Made by a program: the position numbers and the translations under genes | In this document: in pieces, positions 1 through 7,572 of the stretch | Numbering within the stretch: position 1 is the first letter of the stretch | Layout of the letters: the number at the start of each line of letters is the position of its first letter | The notes under the pieces: model-generated | Seen by the model: the letters and a program-made list of their open reading frames with translations, nothing else | Databases searched by the model: none | Told to the model about the DNA's origin: nothing | DNA from: Solirubrobacteraceae bacterium | Lineage (GTDB): Bacteria; Actinomycetota; Thermoleophilia; Solirubrobacterales; Solirubrobacteraceae | Direction of reading: 5' to 3' | Assembly (NCBI GenBank): GCA_030681525.1 | Contig: JAUXSD010000015.1 | Coordinates: 1 to 44,613 of the forward strand | Length of the DNA stretch: 44,613 nt

Positions 1-1
1 G

Positions 2-1354
2 GCCTACGGCTGGCACGTCTCGGCGGTGCACGACGCCAACGACATGGCTGCGCTCGAGGCCGCGATCAAGAACGCGCAGAAGGTCGAGGACAAGCCGTCG
101 CTCATCCGCGTGAAGTCGGTCATCGGCTACCCGTCGCCCAACAAGTCCGGCTCGAGCAAGGCGCACGGCGCCGCGCTGGGCGAGGACGAGGTCCGCCTGA
201 CCAAGGAGGTCATGGGCTGGGATCCCGACAAGCAGTTCTACGTCCCCGACGAGGCCTACGCGGCCGCCTCGATGAAGGAGGAGGGCGCCAAGCAGCACGC
301 CGAGTGGACGGAGCGCTTCGACGCCTGGCGCGAGGCGAACGCCGAGCTTGCGAAGGAGTGGGACCTCGCCTGGGAGGGCAAGGCGCTCCCCGGCCTGGCG
401 GACAAGCTGGCGAACATCGACTGGTCCGAGAAGCCGAAGGTGGCCACCCGCAGCGCGGGCGCCAAGGTCATGGCCGCCTTCGAGCCGTTCACCCCGACGA
501 TGGTGGGCGGCGCGGCCGACCTGTCGGAGTCCACGAAGACCGAGTTCCCCGACTCCGCGCGCTACACGGCCGAGTCGGCCGGGCGCAACGTCTTCTTCGG
601 CGTGCGCGAGCACGGCATGGGCGGCGCGGTCAACGGCATGGCCGCGCACGGCGGCATCGTGCGGCCCTACGGCGCGACGTTCATGCAGTTCGCCGACTAC
701 ATGCGCGGCGCGATCCGCCTGTCGGCGCTGACCGGCCTGCCGTGCACGTGGGTCTTCACGCACGACTCGGTCGCGCTCGGCGAGGACGGTCCGACCCATC
801 AGCCGGTCGAGCACCTCGCGGCGCTGCGTGCGATCCCCGGCCTCGTCGTCCTGCGTCCCGCCGACGCACACGAGACGGCCGAGGCGTGGCGCGTCATGAT
901 CGAGGATCTCGAGGGCCCGGCGGCGCTCGTGCTCTCGCGCCAGGACCTGCCGGTGCTCGATCGCGAGAAGTACGGCGCGGTCGACGGCGTCGGCAAGGGC
1001 GCCTACGTGCTGGAGGACGCAGACGACCCCGAGGCGATCATCATCGCCACCGGCAGCGAGGTCTGGGTCGCGCTGGCCGCGGCCGAGGAGCTCGACGTGC
1101 CGGTGCGCGTCGTGTCGATGCCGTCGTGGGAGCTCTTCGAGCAGCAGGACGAGGACTACAAGACCGCCGTCCTGCCGATCGACCTGCCGACGGTCTCCGT
1201 CGAGGCCGGCGTGCGGATGGGCTGGGAGCGCTACGCCGATGCGATCGTGTCGATCGACCGCTTCGGCGCCTCGGCGCCCGGCGAGAAGATCCTCGAGGAG
1301 CTCGGCATCACGCCGGCCAACGTCGCCGCGCACGTGCGCGAGCTGCTCGACTAG
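2..1354 (+). CDS. tkt: Transketolase, 3' portion (5' end outside window)
   Basis: This is the C-terminal ~450 residues of a thiamine-diphosphate transketolase, which moves two-carbon ketol units between sugar phosphates in the pentose phosphate pathway. The reading frame is open to the first bases of the window, and a full enzyme is about 650-700 residues, so the N-terminal ThDP domain is mostly missing. The visible part has the tail of that domain, the pyrimidine-binding domain (VREHGMGGAVNG, which carries the conserved Glu-His, then THDSVALGEDGPTHQP) and the C-terminal domain (ATGSEVWVAL). The gene ends on TAG. The apparent GTG near base 26 is internal and not a start. Identity is very secure; only the 5' boundary is unknown. 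Confidence 0.96.
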   Translation, partial: AYGWHVSAVHDANDMAALEAAIKNAQKVEDKPSLIRVKSVIGYPSPNKSGSSKAHGAALGEDEVRLTKEVMGWDPDKQFYVPDEAYAAASMKEEGAKQHAEWTERFDAWREANAELAKEWDLAWEGKALPGLADKLANIDWSEKPKVATRSAGAKVMAAFEPFTPTMVGGAADLSESTKTEFPDSARYTAESAGRNVFFGVREHGMGGAVNGMAAHGGIVRPYGATFMQFADYMRGAIRLSALTGLPCTWVFTHDSVALGEDGPTHQPVEHLAALRAIPGLVVLRPADAHETAEAWRVMIEDLEGPAALVLSRQDLPVLDREKYGAVDGVGKGAYVLEDADDPEAIIIATGSEVWVALAAAEELDVPVRVVSMPSWELFEQQDEDYKTAVLPIDLPTVSVEAGVRMGWERYADAIVSIDRFGASAPGEKILEELGITPANVAAHVRELLD

Positions 1355-1420
1355 CGGGGGCGAATCGTGCGCCGTCCGCACCTCTATCGGGTGTGGGCGG
1401 CGAGCGACGAGGGCTTTACG

Positions 1421-2002
1421 ATGGACAGCACGATGGCCGTAGCGCAGCGGATGACCGTGGCGGAGTTCCACGCGTTGCCGGAGCAGCGGTGGGCAACCCT
1501 CATCGAGGGTGAGGTCGTGGTCAACCAGCCGCGGGCGTTGCATCAGCGCGTCGTCCTCGACCTGGTCGTCGCGCTGACCCTCTGGACTCGCGACGGGGCC
1601 GGCCGTGGCGAGGTCACCAGCGAGATCGCGGTCGAGCTCGACGAGCACAACTGGTTCGGGCCCGATGTCATGTGGTACCGCGGAGGCCGTGAACCCGGCC
1701 GATCCGAGACGGCGCCCCAGCCCATGCCCGACATCGCCGCCGAGGTCCGCTCGCCCTCGACGTGGCGGTACGACATCGGGCCGAAGATGGCGCGCTACGA
1801 GCAGTACGGGCTGCCCGAGCTCTGGCTCGTCGACACCGCCGCCGACGTGATCCTCGTCTACCGACGCTCCACCCCGCAGGCGGCGACGTTCGACGTCTGC
1901 CTCGAGCTCGCGCGCGGCGATGCGCTGACCTCGCCGCTGCTGCCCGGCCTCGCCCTCCCGCTCGACGAGCTGTTCGGCCCGCCGCCCGCCGCTACGGGCT
2001 GA
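1421..2002 (+). CDS. Uma2 family (DUF820) putative PD-(D/E)XK nuclease
   Basis: A 193-residue protein of the Uma2 family, which has a restriction-endonuclease-like fold and is abundant in actinobacteria and cyanobacteria; its biological role is unknown. Visible family motifs are MTVAEFHALPE near the N-terminus, GPDVMW, then DIAAEVRSPST followed by a Lys and YGLPELWLVD. The Asp/Glu/Lys set matches the PD-(D/E)XK arrangement. ATG at 1421 is preceded by a GAGGG-like ribosome site about 10 bases upstream. A GTG at 1367 would add 18 residues that do not look like the family. The 3' end overlaps the converging transglycosylase gene by 11 bp. No partner methyltransferase or toxin lies beside it. Confidence 0.8.
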   Translation: MDSTMAVAQRMTVAEFHALPEQRWATLIEGEVVVNQPRALHQRVVLDLVVALTLWTRDGAGRGEVTSEIAVELDEHNWFGPDVMWYRGGREPGRSETAPQPMPDIAAEVRSPSTWRYDIGPKMARYEQYGLPELWLVDTAADVILVYRRSTPQAATFDVCLELARGDALTSPLLPGLALPLDELFGPPPAATG

Positions 2003-3419
2003 CGACCGCCGCCAGCCGCTCTGCCTCGGCCGACACCGTCACGTGGATCGCCGCCGGCTCGCGCACCCAGGCGATGAGGTTGTGCGATTGCAGCCGGCCG
2101 AGCATGAACTCGAACGCCAGCGCCTGGGCACGCGAGGCGTAGGTCCGCAGGATGTCGAACGACCAGCCGGTGGTGTGCAGCGAGTAGTTCGGCGTCGCCT
2201 CGCGGTTGCGGCGCAGCAGCAGGCGCTGGTAGGCGCGGTCGCGCACGGTGCTCGTGACGACGAGCGGCTCGGCGCCGGAGATCTCCTTGACGGCGGCGCC
2301 GACGTAGGCCAGCAGGTCCAGGGCGGGCTTGCGCAGGCCGCGGTAGGTCGTGCGGGAGCGCTTCAGGCGGCTCGCCAGCTCGCCCATCCCGCGGTCGATC
2401 GCGATGCCGCGCTCGAGCAGGTCGGCCCGCGGGAGGGCGACGATCAGCCCGTCGTCATAGGCCGCGCGCAGGTCGTCGGGGGTGGCGAACTGCTCCGTCT
2501 CGCCCTGGGGATGGAGGACCTCCTCGGCGGAGTTCTTCGCGTTCTGCAGCTCCGACAGGCGATCGAGCTCGTCGGGATCGGAGCGGTACAGGCGCATGAT
2601 CTCGCGCGCCGCCATGACGCGCCACAGATACGTCGCGGAGTCGTCGCCGAGCGCGGCGAGCCGGCGGTAGGCCTTCGCGTGGTTGACCGGCGTGGAGTCG
2701 AAGTACAGCCGCGCGTAGGAGATCTCGTCCTCGCCGTAGTCGCGCAGCGCGTTCTGCAGGTTGCCGATGCCCATGTGGTAGCTCTGCACGGCGAGGTCGG
2801 TGCGGCCGAGCTCCTCGCGCGCGATGAGCAGGTAGCGCGCCGTCGCGGCGAGCGCCTTGGGCGGATCGAAGCGCTCGTCGATGCGCCGCCGGCGCTCGCG
2901 CAGGCGCTCGACCAGCGCGGTGTCGCGCTTGCGCTCGGCGCGGCGCAGCGAGCGCCCGATCCGGCGCGCGCCCGCCGGGTCGACCTGCATCTCCAGCAGG
3001 TTGCGGCCGGTCTCGGCGAGGATCTGCGTGAGCCCGACCGCGCCCTCGAGCTGCGGGTCGGCGGCGGCGTCCGCGCGGCCGGCGCTCTCGAGCAGGACCA
3101 GCCCCTCCAGCGTGTCGGGCTCGACGTCGGCGGTCTCCGCGGCCGCCTCGACGAGCGAGCGGTACTGCGCGACGCGCTGGGCGCTGGCGCGCGCCCCGCC
3201 CGGCGACTTGGCGTAGATGACGTGCGCGTGGCCGCGGGCGGCGGCGGCGGCGAACTCGTCCTCGCGGCCCTCGGTGTAGGCCAGCGGGTCGTTGTCGACG
3301 GTCGTGCCGGGCACCAGCGGCGGGCTGGACGTCTCGTCCTCGAACAGCACGACGACGGCGACGACCGTGAGGACGACGACGACGAGCAGCACGAGCACGC
3401 GGCGAACGAGGGACGCCAT
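1992..3419 (-). CDS. Membrane-anchored lytic transglycosylase (SLT) with M15/DUF5715-like C-terminal domain
   Basis: A 475-residue predicted cell-wall enzyme. Residues ~6-27 form one hydrophobic segment (VLVLLVVVVLTVVAVVVLF), a signal anchor placing the rest outside the membrane. Residues ~80-260 look like a soluble lytic transglycosylase fold: the Glu of LLESAGR is the expected catalytic acid, followed by GAVGLTQIL and later SYHMGIGNLQNAL. The C-terminal ~150 residues contain SLHTTGWSFDI, reminiscent of the His-x-x-Gly-x-x-x-Asp metal motif of M15 peptidase/DUF5715 proteins. The product may therefore cut both glycan and peptide parts of peptidoglycan. ATG at 3419 was preferred over an in-frame TTG six codons upstream. 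Convergent with, and overlapping, the Uma2 gene. The transglycosylase domain is secure, the C-terminal activity is inference. Confidence 0.82.
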   Translation of the reverse strand: MASLVRRVLVLLVVVVLTVVAVVVLFEDETSSPPLVPGTTVDNDPLAYTEGREDEFAAAAARGHAHVIYAKSPGGARASAQRVAQYRSLVEAAAETADVEPDTLEGLVLLESAGRADAAADPQLEGAVGLTQILAETGRNLLEMQVDPAGARRIGRSLRRAERKRDTALVERLRERRRRIDERFDPPKALAATARYLLIAREELGRTDLAVQSYHMGIGNLQNALRDYGEDEISYARLYFDSTPVNHAKAYRRLAALGDDSATYLWRVMAAREIMRLYRSDPDELDRLSELQNAKNSAEEVLHPQGETEQFATPDDLRAAYDDGLIVALPRADLLERGIAIDRGMGELASRLKRSRTTYRGLRKPALDLLAYVGAAVKEISGAEPLVVTSTVRDRAYQRLLLRRNREATPNYSLHTTGWSFDILRTYASRAQALAFEFMLGRLQSHNLIAWVREPAAIHVTVSAEAERLAAVVSP

Positions 3420-3459
3420 CCGCCCACACCCTCGCAAATCGTGCGCCCGCGCCGCGTCG

Positions 3460-3729
3460 TCAGCGCTGCTCGAGCTCGATCTTCTCGCCGTTGGCGCTCA
3501 CGCGCGCGCCGTAGGTGCTCTTCAGGCCGTTCACGCTCACCTCGCACTCGTAGGCGCGATCCGCGGACGCCTCGGTGCACCTGGCCTCCGCGGCGCCGCC
3601 CTCGTTGTCGCCGACGAGCGTGCCGACGCGACGCTCGACCTGCGACAGGTCGGGCTGCACGTCGGTGTTGCCGCAGCCCGCGACGAGACCTGCGCAGAGC
3701 ACGACGACGACAGCGGCGCGGCGGAGCAT
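3460..3729 (-). CDS. DUF4333-type small lipoprotein
   Basis: An 89-residue predicted lipoprotein of unknown function. It has a charged MLRR start, a hydrophobic stretch and the lipobox LVAGC with the lipidated Cys at residue 19. The mature part resembles DUF4333 domains: QVERRVGTLVGDNEGG, a Cys in EARCTEA and a second in YECEVSVNG that could form a disulfide, then a short beta-rich tail. DUF4333 proteins are common, uncharacterised secreted proteins of actinobacteria. A TACGCT -10 hexamer ends exactly seven bases before the ATG and no ribosome site is visible, so the message is probably leaderless. Divergent from the GNAT gene. Confidence 0.8.
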   Translation of the reverse strand: MLRRAAVVVVLCAGLVAGCGNTDVQPDLSQVERRVGTLVGDNEGGAAEARCTEASADRAYECEVSVNGLKSTYGARVSANGEKIELEQR

Positions 3730-3736
3730 GCCGGCG

Positions 3737-3742
3737 AGCGTA
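3737..3742 (-). promoter_or_regulatory. -10 element, leaderless promoter of DUF4333 lipoprotein
   Basis: On the minus strand TACGCT fits the actinobacterial TANNNT -10 pattern. Seven bases separate it from the ATG at 3729, which would place the first transcribed base at or next to the start codon. No clear -35 element is visible. Confidence 0.45.
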
Positions 3743-3787
3743 CCCCGCGATCACGCGCGGGCAATCGCGGCCGCCGGCGGGTGGCCG

Positions 3788-3793
3788 TAGATT
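3788..3793 (+). promoter_or_regulatory. -10 element, leaderless promoter of GNAT gene
   Basis: TAGATT fits TANNNT and is followed by six bases and then the GTG at 3800. There is no Shine-Dalgarno sequence between them. With the minus-strand element at 3737-3742 this makes a compact divergent promoter in the 70-bp intergenic space. Confidence 0.5.
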
Positions 3794-3799
3794 GCGCCC

Positions 3800-4330
3800 G
3801 TGTCCCAGATCCGGCCCTGTCGCGACGACGAGCGCGGCGCCATCCTCGCGATCGTCAACGCGGCGGCCGAGGCCTATCGCGGCGTGATCGCCGCCGATCG
3901 CTGGCGCGACCCCTACATGCCGGCGGCGGCGCTCGACGCCGAGATCGCCCGCGGGGTCGCGTTCTGGGGGTACGAGCTCGACGGCCGGCTCGCGGGCGCC
4001 ATGGGCATCCAGCCCGTGCGCGACGTCGACCTCATCCGCCATGCCTACGTCGCCCCCACCCACCAGGGGCACGGGATCGGCAGTGCGCTGCTCGAGCATC
4101 TGTTGCGACGCAGCACCCGCCGGACGCTCGTCGGGACGTGGGCCGCCGCCGGGTGGGCGATCGGCTTCTACGAGCGCCACGGCTTCGCGCTCGTGCGGCC
4201 GGAGCGCGCGGCCGCGCTGCTCGAGGAGTACTGGACGATCCCGCAGCGCCAGATCGAGACCTCGGTGGTCCTCGCCTGGCCGCCGCTCGACGCCGCGGAC
4301 CCCGGCGGGGGCGACCGTCCCCCGCCGTAG
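3800..4330 (+). CDS. GNAT family N-acetyltransferase
   Basis: A 176-residue Gcn5-related N-acetyltransferase that would transfer an acetyl group from acetyl-CoA to an unknown amine. The acetyl-CoA loop is clear (YVAPTHQGHGIGSALLEHLL, matching Q/R-x-x-G-x-G/A), followed by WAIGFYERHGFALV, the usual strand-helix end of the fold. The length is typical of the family. GTG at 3800 is chosen because a -10 element lies just ahead of it and the N-terminus MSQIRPCRDDERGAI matches the usual first strand of GNATs. The stop TAG is reused as the first bases of a -10 hexamer for the next gene. Confidence 0.87.
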   Translation: MSQIRPCRDDERGAILAIVNAAAEAYRGVIAADRWRDPYMPAAALDAEIARGVAFWGYELDGRLAGAMGIQPVRDVDLIRHAYVAPTHQGHGIGSALLEHLLRRSTRRTLVGTWAAAGWAIGFYERHGFALVRPERAAALLEEYWTIPQRQIETSVVLAWPPLDAADPGGGDRPPP

Positions 4331-4333
4331 GCT
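4328..4333 (+). promoter_or_regulatory. -10 element overlapping upstream stop codon (methyltransferase gene)
   Basis: TAGGCT fits TANNNT. Its first three bases are the TAG stop of the GNAT gene, and nine bases separate it from the ATG at 4343. No ribosome site lies in that gap, so the transcript would have almost no leader. Confidence 0.4.
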
Positions 4334-4342
4334 GCACCCACG

Positions 4343-5125
4343 ATGCGCACCCTGCGGGCCGGCGCCCCCACCCTGCTCGACGACGACCTGCTCATCGCGG
4401 GCGACAACCTCGCCGCGATGGCCACGCTGCCCGACGGCGCGTTCGACATGGCCTACCTCGACCCGCCGTTCAACACCGGCAGCGAGCAGCGCCGCGGCGA
4501 GCTGCGCTACGCCGACGCCTTCGCCGACTATGCCGGCTTCCTCGCGCCGCGGCTGGAGCGCGTGCGGGAGCTGCTGGCGCCGCACGGCACGTTGTACCTG
4601 CACCTCGACTACCGCGAGTCGCATCGCTGCAAGCTCGCGCTCGACGAGCTCTTCGGGCCGGAGTGCTTCCTCAACGAGCTGATCTGGATCTACGACTACG
4701 GCGGGCGCCCCAAACGCCGCTGGCCGGCCAAGCACGACACGATCCTCGTCTACGTCAAGGACCGCGAGCGCTACCACTTCGACGACGACGAGGTCGACCG
4801 CGAGCCGTACATGGCCCCGGGCCTCGTCGGGCCCGAGAAGGCGGCCCGCGGCAAGCGCCCGAGCGACTGCTGGTGGCACACGATCGTGCCGACGAACTCC
4901 CGCGAGAAGACCGGCTACCCGACGCAGAAGCCGGCCGGCATCGTGCGCCGGATGGTCGCCGCGTCCTCGCGCCCCGGCGGCTGGTGCCTGGACCCGTTCG
5001 CCGGCTCGGGCACGCTCGGCGCCGTCTGCGGCGAGCTGGGCCGGCGCTTCGTGCTCGTCGACGAGAACCCCGAGGCGATCGCCATCAGCAGCGCGCGGCT
5101 CGCCCAGCAGCGCTTGTCCGCATAG
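4343..5125 (+). CDS. Orphan site-specific DNA methyltransferase (N6-adenine/N4-cytosine, beta-type order)
   Basis: A 260-residue S-adenosylmethionine-dependent DNA methyltransferase. Catalytic motif IV DPPFNTG is at residues ~40-46 and the SAM-binding motif LDPFAGSGTLGA is near the C-terminus (~215), the order of beta-class enzymes. TGYPTQKP before motif I is also typical. The fold resembles type III Mod and CcrM-like enzymes but is shorter; the target recognition part must lie in the ~120 residues between the motifs. No restriction endonuclease or Res helicase is nearby, so it may act in regulation or chromosome marking. The recognition sequence cannot be read from the protein. The neighbouring GNAT gene is probably unrelated. 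Confidence 0.9.
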   Translation: MRTLRAGAPTLLDDDLLIAGDNLAAMATLPDGAFDMAYLDPPFNTGSEQRRGELRYADAFADYAGFLAPRLERVRELLAPHGTLYLHLDYRESHRCKLALDELFGPECFLNELIWIYDYGGRPKRRWPAKHDTILVYVKDRERYHFDDDEVDREPYMAPGLVGPEKAARGKRPSDCWWHTIVPTNSREKTGYPTQKPAGIVRRMVAASSRPGGWCLDPFAGSGTLGAVCGELGRRFVLVDENPEAIAISSARLAQQRLSA

Positions 5126-5219
5126 AGCGCCGACGCGCCAGGACGAGAAGGTCCGTTGGATGCGGCCGGCCCATCCGTGGTCGAAGCAGAGACCCACCCA
5201 GATCCCACGGAGAACAGCC

Positions 5220-5633
5220 ATGACCATCACACGCAAGCTCACCGCCGCCACGATCACCGCACTTCTCGCGGGCGCCGGCATCGCCGCCGCGGCCGACGCG
5301 CCGATCGTGTCCAAGCAGCACACCTCGACCGCCGGGACCGCCCCGCTGACGATCCCCGGCAGCGGCCTGAAGAAGGGCGACCGCCTGCCCACCGGCGCGC
5401 GCCTCGTGTACCGCAACGTCACGCTCGAGGGCGACCAGACCGCGACGTTCAACATCAAGGCGATCCACGGCAAGCGCCTGCGCGGCCTCGGCACGAAGGA
5501 GGGCCAGGACGTCGGCTTCGTCGTCGTCAACCGGGCCAGCTACGCCGGCAGGACGAAGGTGCAGGTCCGCGCCTACGCCAACCCGAACGCCGACGGCGAG
5601 GTCGAGGGCCGCATCTACGGGCTCGTCCGCTAG
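5220..5633 (+). CDS. Small secreted protein, unknown function
   Basis: A 137-residue exported protein. The N-terminus MTITRKLTAATITALLAGAG ends in an AAADA-like cleavage region at about residue 25. The mature part is ~112 residues, rich in beta-prone sequence, without Cys, and I recognise no family. A GGAG ribosome site lies seven to ten bases before the ATG, which decides this start over an in-frame ATG 60 bases upstream. A strong hairpin follows the stop codon, so it is probably a single-gene unit. Role unknown; an envelope or extracellular protein is the most that can be said. Confidence 0.75.
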   Translation: MTITRKLTAATITALLAGAGIAAAADAPIVSKQHTSTAGTAPLTIPGSGLKKGDRLPTGARLVYRNVTLEGDQTATFNIKAIHGKRLRGLGTKEGQDVGFVVVNRASYAGRTKVQVRAYANPNADGEVEGRIYGLVR

Positions 5634-5651
5634 GCATCCATCCCCCGACAC

Positions 5652-5683
5652 AGCGGCGCGCCGGACCACCCCGGCGTGCCGCT
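5652..5683 (+). terminator. Strong 13-bp hairpin, probable intrinsic terminator
   Basis: Bases 5652-5664 pair with 5671-5683 around a six-base loop (ACCACC). Twelve pairs are Watson-Crick and one is G-T. There is no T-run, as is usual for terminators of GC-rich actinobacteria. It separates the secreted-protein gene from the sigma factor gene. Confidence 0.65.
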
Positions 5684-5688
5684 AGCGT
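5683..5688 (+). promoter_or_regulatory. Candidate -10 element of ECF sigma gene
   Basis: TAGCGT fits TANNNT, starts on the last base of the upstream hairpin and ends ten bases before the ATG at 5699. There is no ribosome site in the gap. The leader would be about three bases. Confidence 0.35.
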
Positions 5689-5698
5689 CGATGACCGT

Positions 5699-6754
5699 AT
5701 GTCCCCGCTCCTCCAGCGCTCCCGTCACGACGACGCCGAGCTCGCCCGCCGCGTCGCGGCGGGCGACGGCGCCGCGTTCGCCGAGCTCGACGCCCGCCAC
5801 CGCAAGCCGCTGACCCGCTATGCCCGCTCCCTGCTACGCCGCTCCGAGCACGACGCCGAGGACGTCGTCCAGGACGTCCTCATCCGCGCCCACACCATCC
5901 TGCGCGAGGGCCGCGGACCCGACGAGCTGCGCCCGTGGCTGTACCGCCTCACGCGCAACCGGGCGATCGACGAGGTGCGCCGCGCGCGCTGGGGCGACGC
6001 GTCGCTGGGCGACGAGGCCGGGCTGCCCGACGAGCGCGAGGACCCCGAGGCCGTGCTGAGGCGCCGCGAGACCATGCGCCGGCTCGTCGACGACCTCGCC
6101 GACCTGCCCGTCCGCCAGCGCACGGCGCTGCTGGCCCGCGAACTCGACGACCAGACGCCCCAGCAGGTCGCCGAGCAGCTCGGCGTCAGCGTGGCCGCCG
6201 CCCAGATGCTGGCCACGCGGGCGCGCGAGAATCTGCTCAAGACCCGCGCCGCGCGCGACGCTGATCACGCCGACATCCAGGCCGCGCTGCTCGACGCCCA
6301 CGAGCGCGGGGTGCGCCCCACCGAGCACGTGCGGCGCCACCTCGAGGGCTGCGCCGCCTGCCGCGCCTACGCGCAGGACCTGCGCAAGCTCAGCAGGCAG
6401 CTGCACGCGCTGGATCCCGTCATCGGGCTGCCCCTGCTGGCCGGCGTCGCGAAGCTGCTGGGCACCGGCGGCGGCAAGGCCGCGGCGGGCGCCGCCGCCG
6501 CGATCGCGATCGCCGCCACCGGCGGGGTGCTCGTGCTCTCCACCGACACGCGCAGCAGCGGCGAGGCGGCGCCGTTCGTGCTCAAGGGCATCAAGCCGCT
6601 GACCGGCCGCGCGGTGAACACCGGCGACGCCGTGCCGCGCGGCACCGCGCTCGTCACCGCCCGCGTGCGCGTCCCCGCCGGCGCGCCGCAGGACGGTGAG
6701 CGGCGCAGCGTCACGCTCGCCTGCCCGGGGGCGATGAAGGTCGCCGGGCTGTAG
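5699..6754 (+). CDS. ECF sigma factor fused to zinc anti-sigma motif and membrane segment; ends at in-frame TAG
   Basis: A 351-residue product combining a promoter-recognition factor and its likely own sensor. Region 2 of sigma-70 is at ~15-95 (DAEDVVQDVLIRAHT and LYRLTRNRAIDEVRR) and region 4 at ~125-182 (LADLPVRQRTALLARE, then a helix-turn-helix). Residues 214-221 (HLEGCAAC) are the His-x3-Cys-x2-Cys core of zinc-binding anti-sigma domains. A hydrophobic stretch at ~261-281 would span the membrane. An extracytoplasmic part starts at ~282 and is interrupted by TAG at 6752-6754. The same frame continues for 126 more codons with normal high-GC third positions and an SH3-like end. Either this is a recent nonsense mutation, a sequencing error, or read-through occurs. 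Confidence 0.85.
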   Translation: MSPLLQRSRHDDAELARRVAAGDGAAFAELDARHRKPLTRYARSLLRRSEHDAEDVVQDVLIRAHTILREGRGPDELRPWLYRLTRNRAIDEVRRARWGDASLGDEAGLPDEREDPEAVLRRRETMRRLVDDLADLPVRQRTALLARELDDQTPQQVAEQLGVSVAAAQMLATRARENLLKTRAARDADHADIQAALLDAHERGVRPTEHVRRHLEGCAACRAYAQDLRKLSRQLHALDPVIGLPLLAGVAKLLGTGGGKAAAGAAAAIAIAATGGVLVLSTDTRSSGEAAPFVLKGIKPLTGRAVNTGDAVPRGTALVTARVRVPAGAPQDGERRSVTLACPGAMKVAGL

Positions 6755-7135
6755 GCGCCCGAGCAGCGCTTTCCGCTCAGCTACGGCCTGTCGAGGGGCA
6801 CGATCATCGGCAACTCGACCCGGGCGCGGATCGACTTCGGCCGCGCGATCCTGCCGCGCGACTACGACGTGACGGTCGGCGTCCTGTGCCGCCGCGCCGA
6901 CGCGGCCGGCTCGATCACCGACAACCCCCGCCCGACGCAGGCCGGCGAGACGAGGGGGCGCGTGTGCGACAGCTCGGCGTACCTGTACCGCGAGCCCGGC
7001 AAGCTGTTCGAAGGCACGGTGTTCAAGGGCCAGCCGGTCTCGATCCTGCGCCGCAGCCCGTCGGGCGAGTGGGCGCGGGTGATCACCGACACGCGCAACA
7101 AGGGCTGGATGAAGGTCAGCGCGCTCTGCGGCTGA
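6755..7135 (+). pseudogene. In-frame continuation of the ECF sigma fusion: extracytoplasmic SH3b-like domain after the TAG
   Basis: Directly after the TAG, in the same frame, 126 codons run to a TGA. Codon use is like a normal gene of this genome. The text begins APEQRFPLSYGLSRGTIIGN, has two Cys (VGVLCRR, GRVCDSS) and ends in a bacterial SH3-like segment: SAYLYREPGKLFEGTVF, GQPVSILRRSPSGEWARV, KGWMKVSALCG. It would be the outer sensing domain of the membrane-tethered sigma factor. A GTG at 6869 could in principle restart translation but has no ribosome site or signal peptide. I treat it as the detached C-terminus of the gene before it. Confidence 0.7.
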
Positions 7136-7137
7136 CG

Positions 7138-7488
7138 CTAGTCCCACGCCTCCACGTCGACGTGGAGCACGATCCGGCCGTCGCGCACGTCGGCGATGAC
7201 GTGCTCGACGATCCGCTTCCCGTCGCCGAGGTCGACCGTGCAGGCGAACGCGATGCGCTCCTCGCCCAGCACCTCGCGCGACAGCTGCAGGTCGATCGGC
7301 ATGGCCGCCACCCGCTCGAGGAACGCGCCGATCTCGCTGCTGCCGCGCATGACGTTCGGCGCCCGCGGCGGGTCGCTGTGGCGGTACTCGATCCATTCGG
7401 CGTCGTCGGAGTAGAAGGCGAGCCAGCGCCCGACGTCCTTGCTCTCGAAGGCGCTGCGATAGGCGTCGAAGTCAAACGCGGCGGCCAT
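7138..7488 (-). CDS. NTF2/SnoaL-like protein
   Basis: A 116-residue protein with the small cone-shaped NTF2-like fold of SnoaL-type proteins, which include cyclases, isomerases and many uncharacterised members. Family-like features are FDAYRSAFESKDVGRWLAFYSDDAEW at the start, a central GSSEIGAFLERVAAMP helix and a beta-rich C-terminus (VDLGDGKRIVEHVIADVRDGRIV). ATG at 7488 gives the normal family length; upstream in-frame starts would run into the divergent DUF1360 gene region. The substrate is unknown and no pathway is suggested by neighbours. Confidence 0.75.
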   Translation of the reverse strand: MAAAFDFDAYRSAFESKDVGRWLAFYSDDAEWIEYRHSDPPRAPNVMRGSSEIGAFLERVAAMPIDLQLSREVLGEERIAFACTVDLGDGKRIVEHVIADVRDGRIVLHVDVEAWD

Positions 7489-7572
7489 GGCGGTCGAGTA
7501 TCGCGGGAGCCCGTGCGCGTTACGCGCGAGCAGCGGGTGAGCGGGGGCGGCCGGAGGGGTAGCCGGGCGCTC

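Noticed and set aside
2444-5530. Long minus-strand frame of about 1000 codons
   Set aside because: It crosses several well-supported genes on both strands and its text is low-complexity Arg/Ala/Pro shadow.
7557-7562. GGGTAG before the DUF1360 gene as a SigB promoter
   Set aside because: No GTTN element at 14-17 bases upstream.
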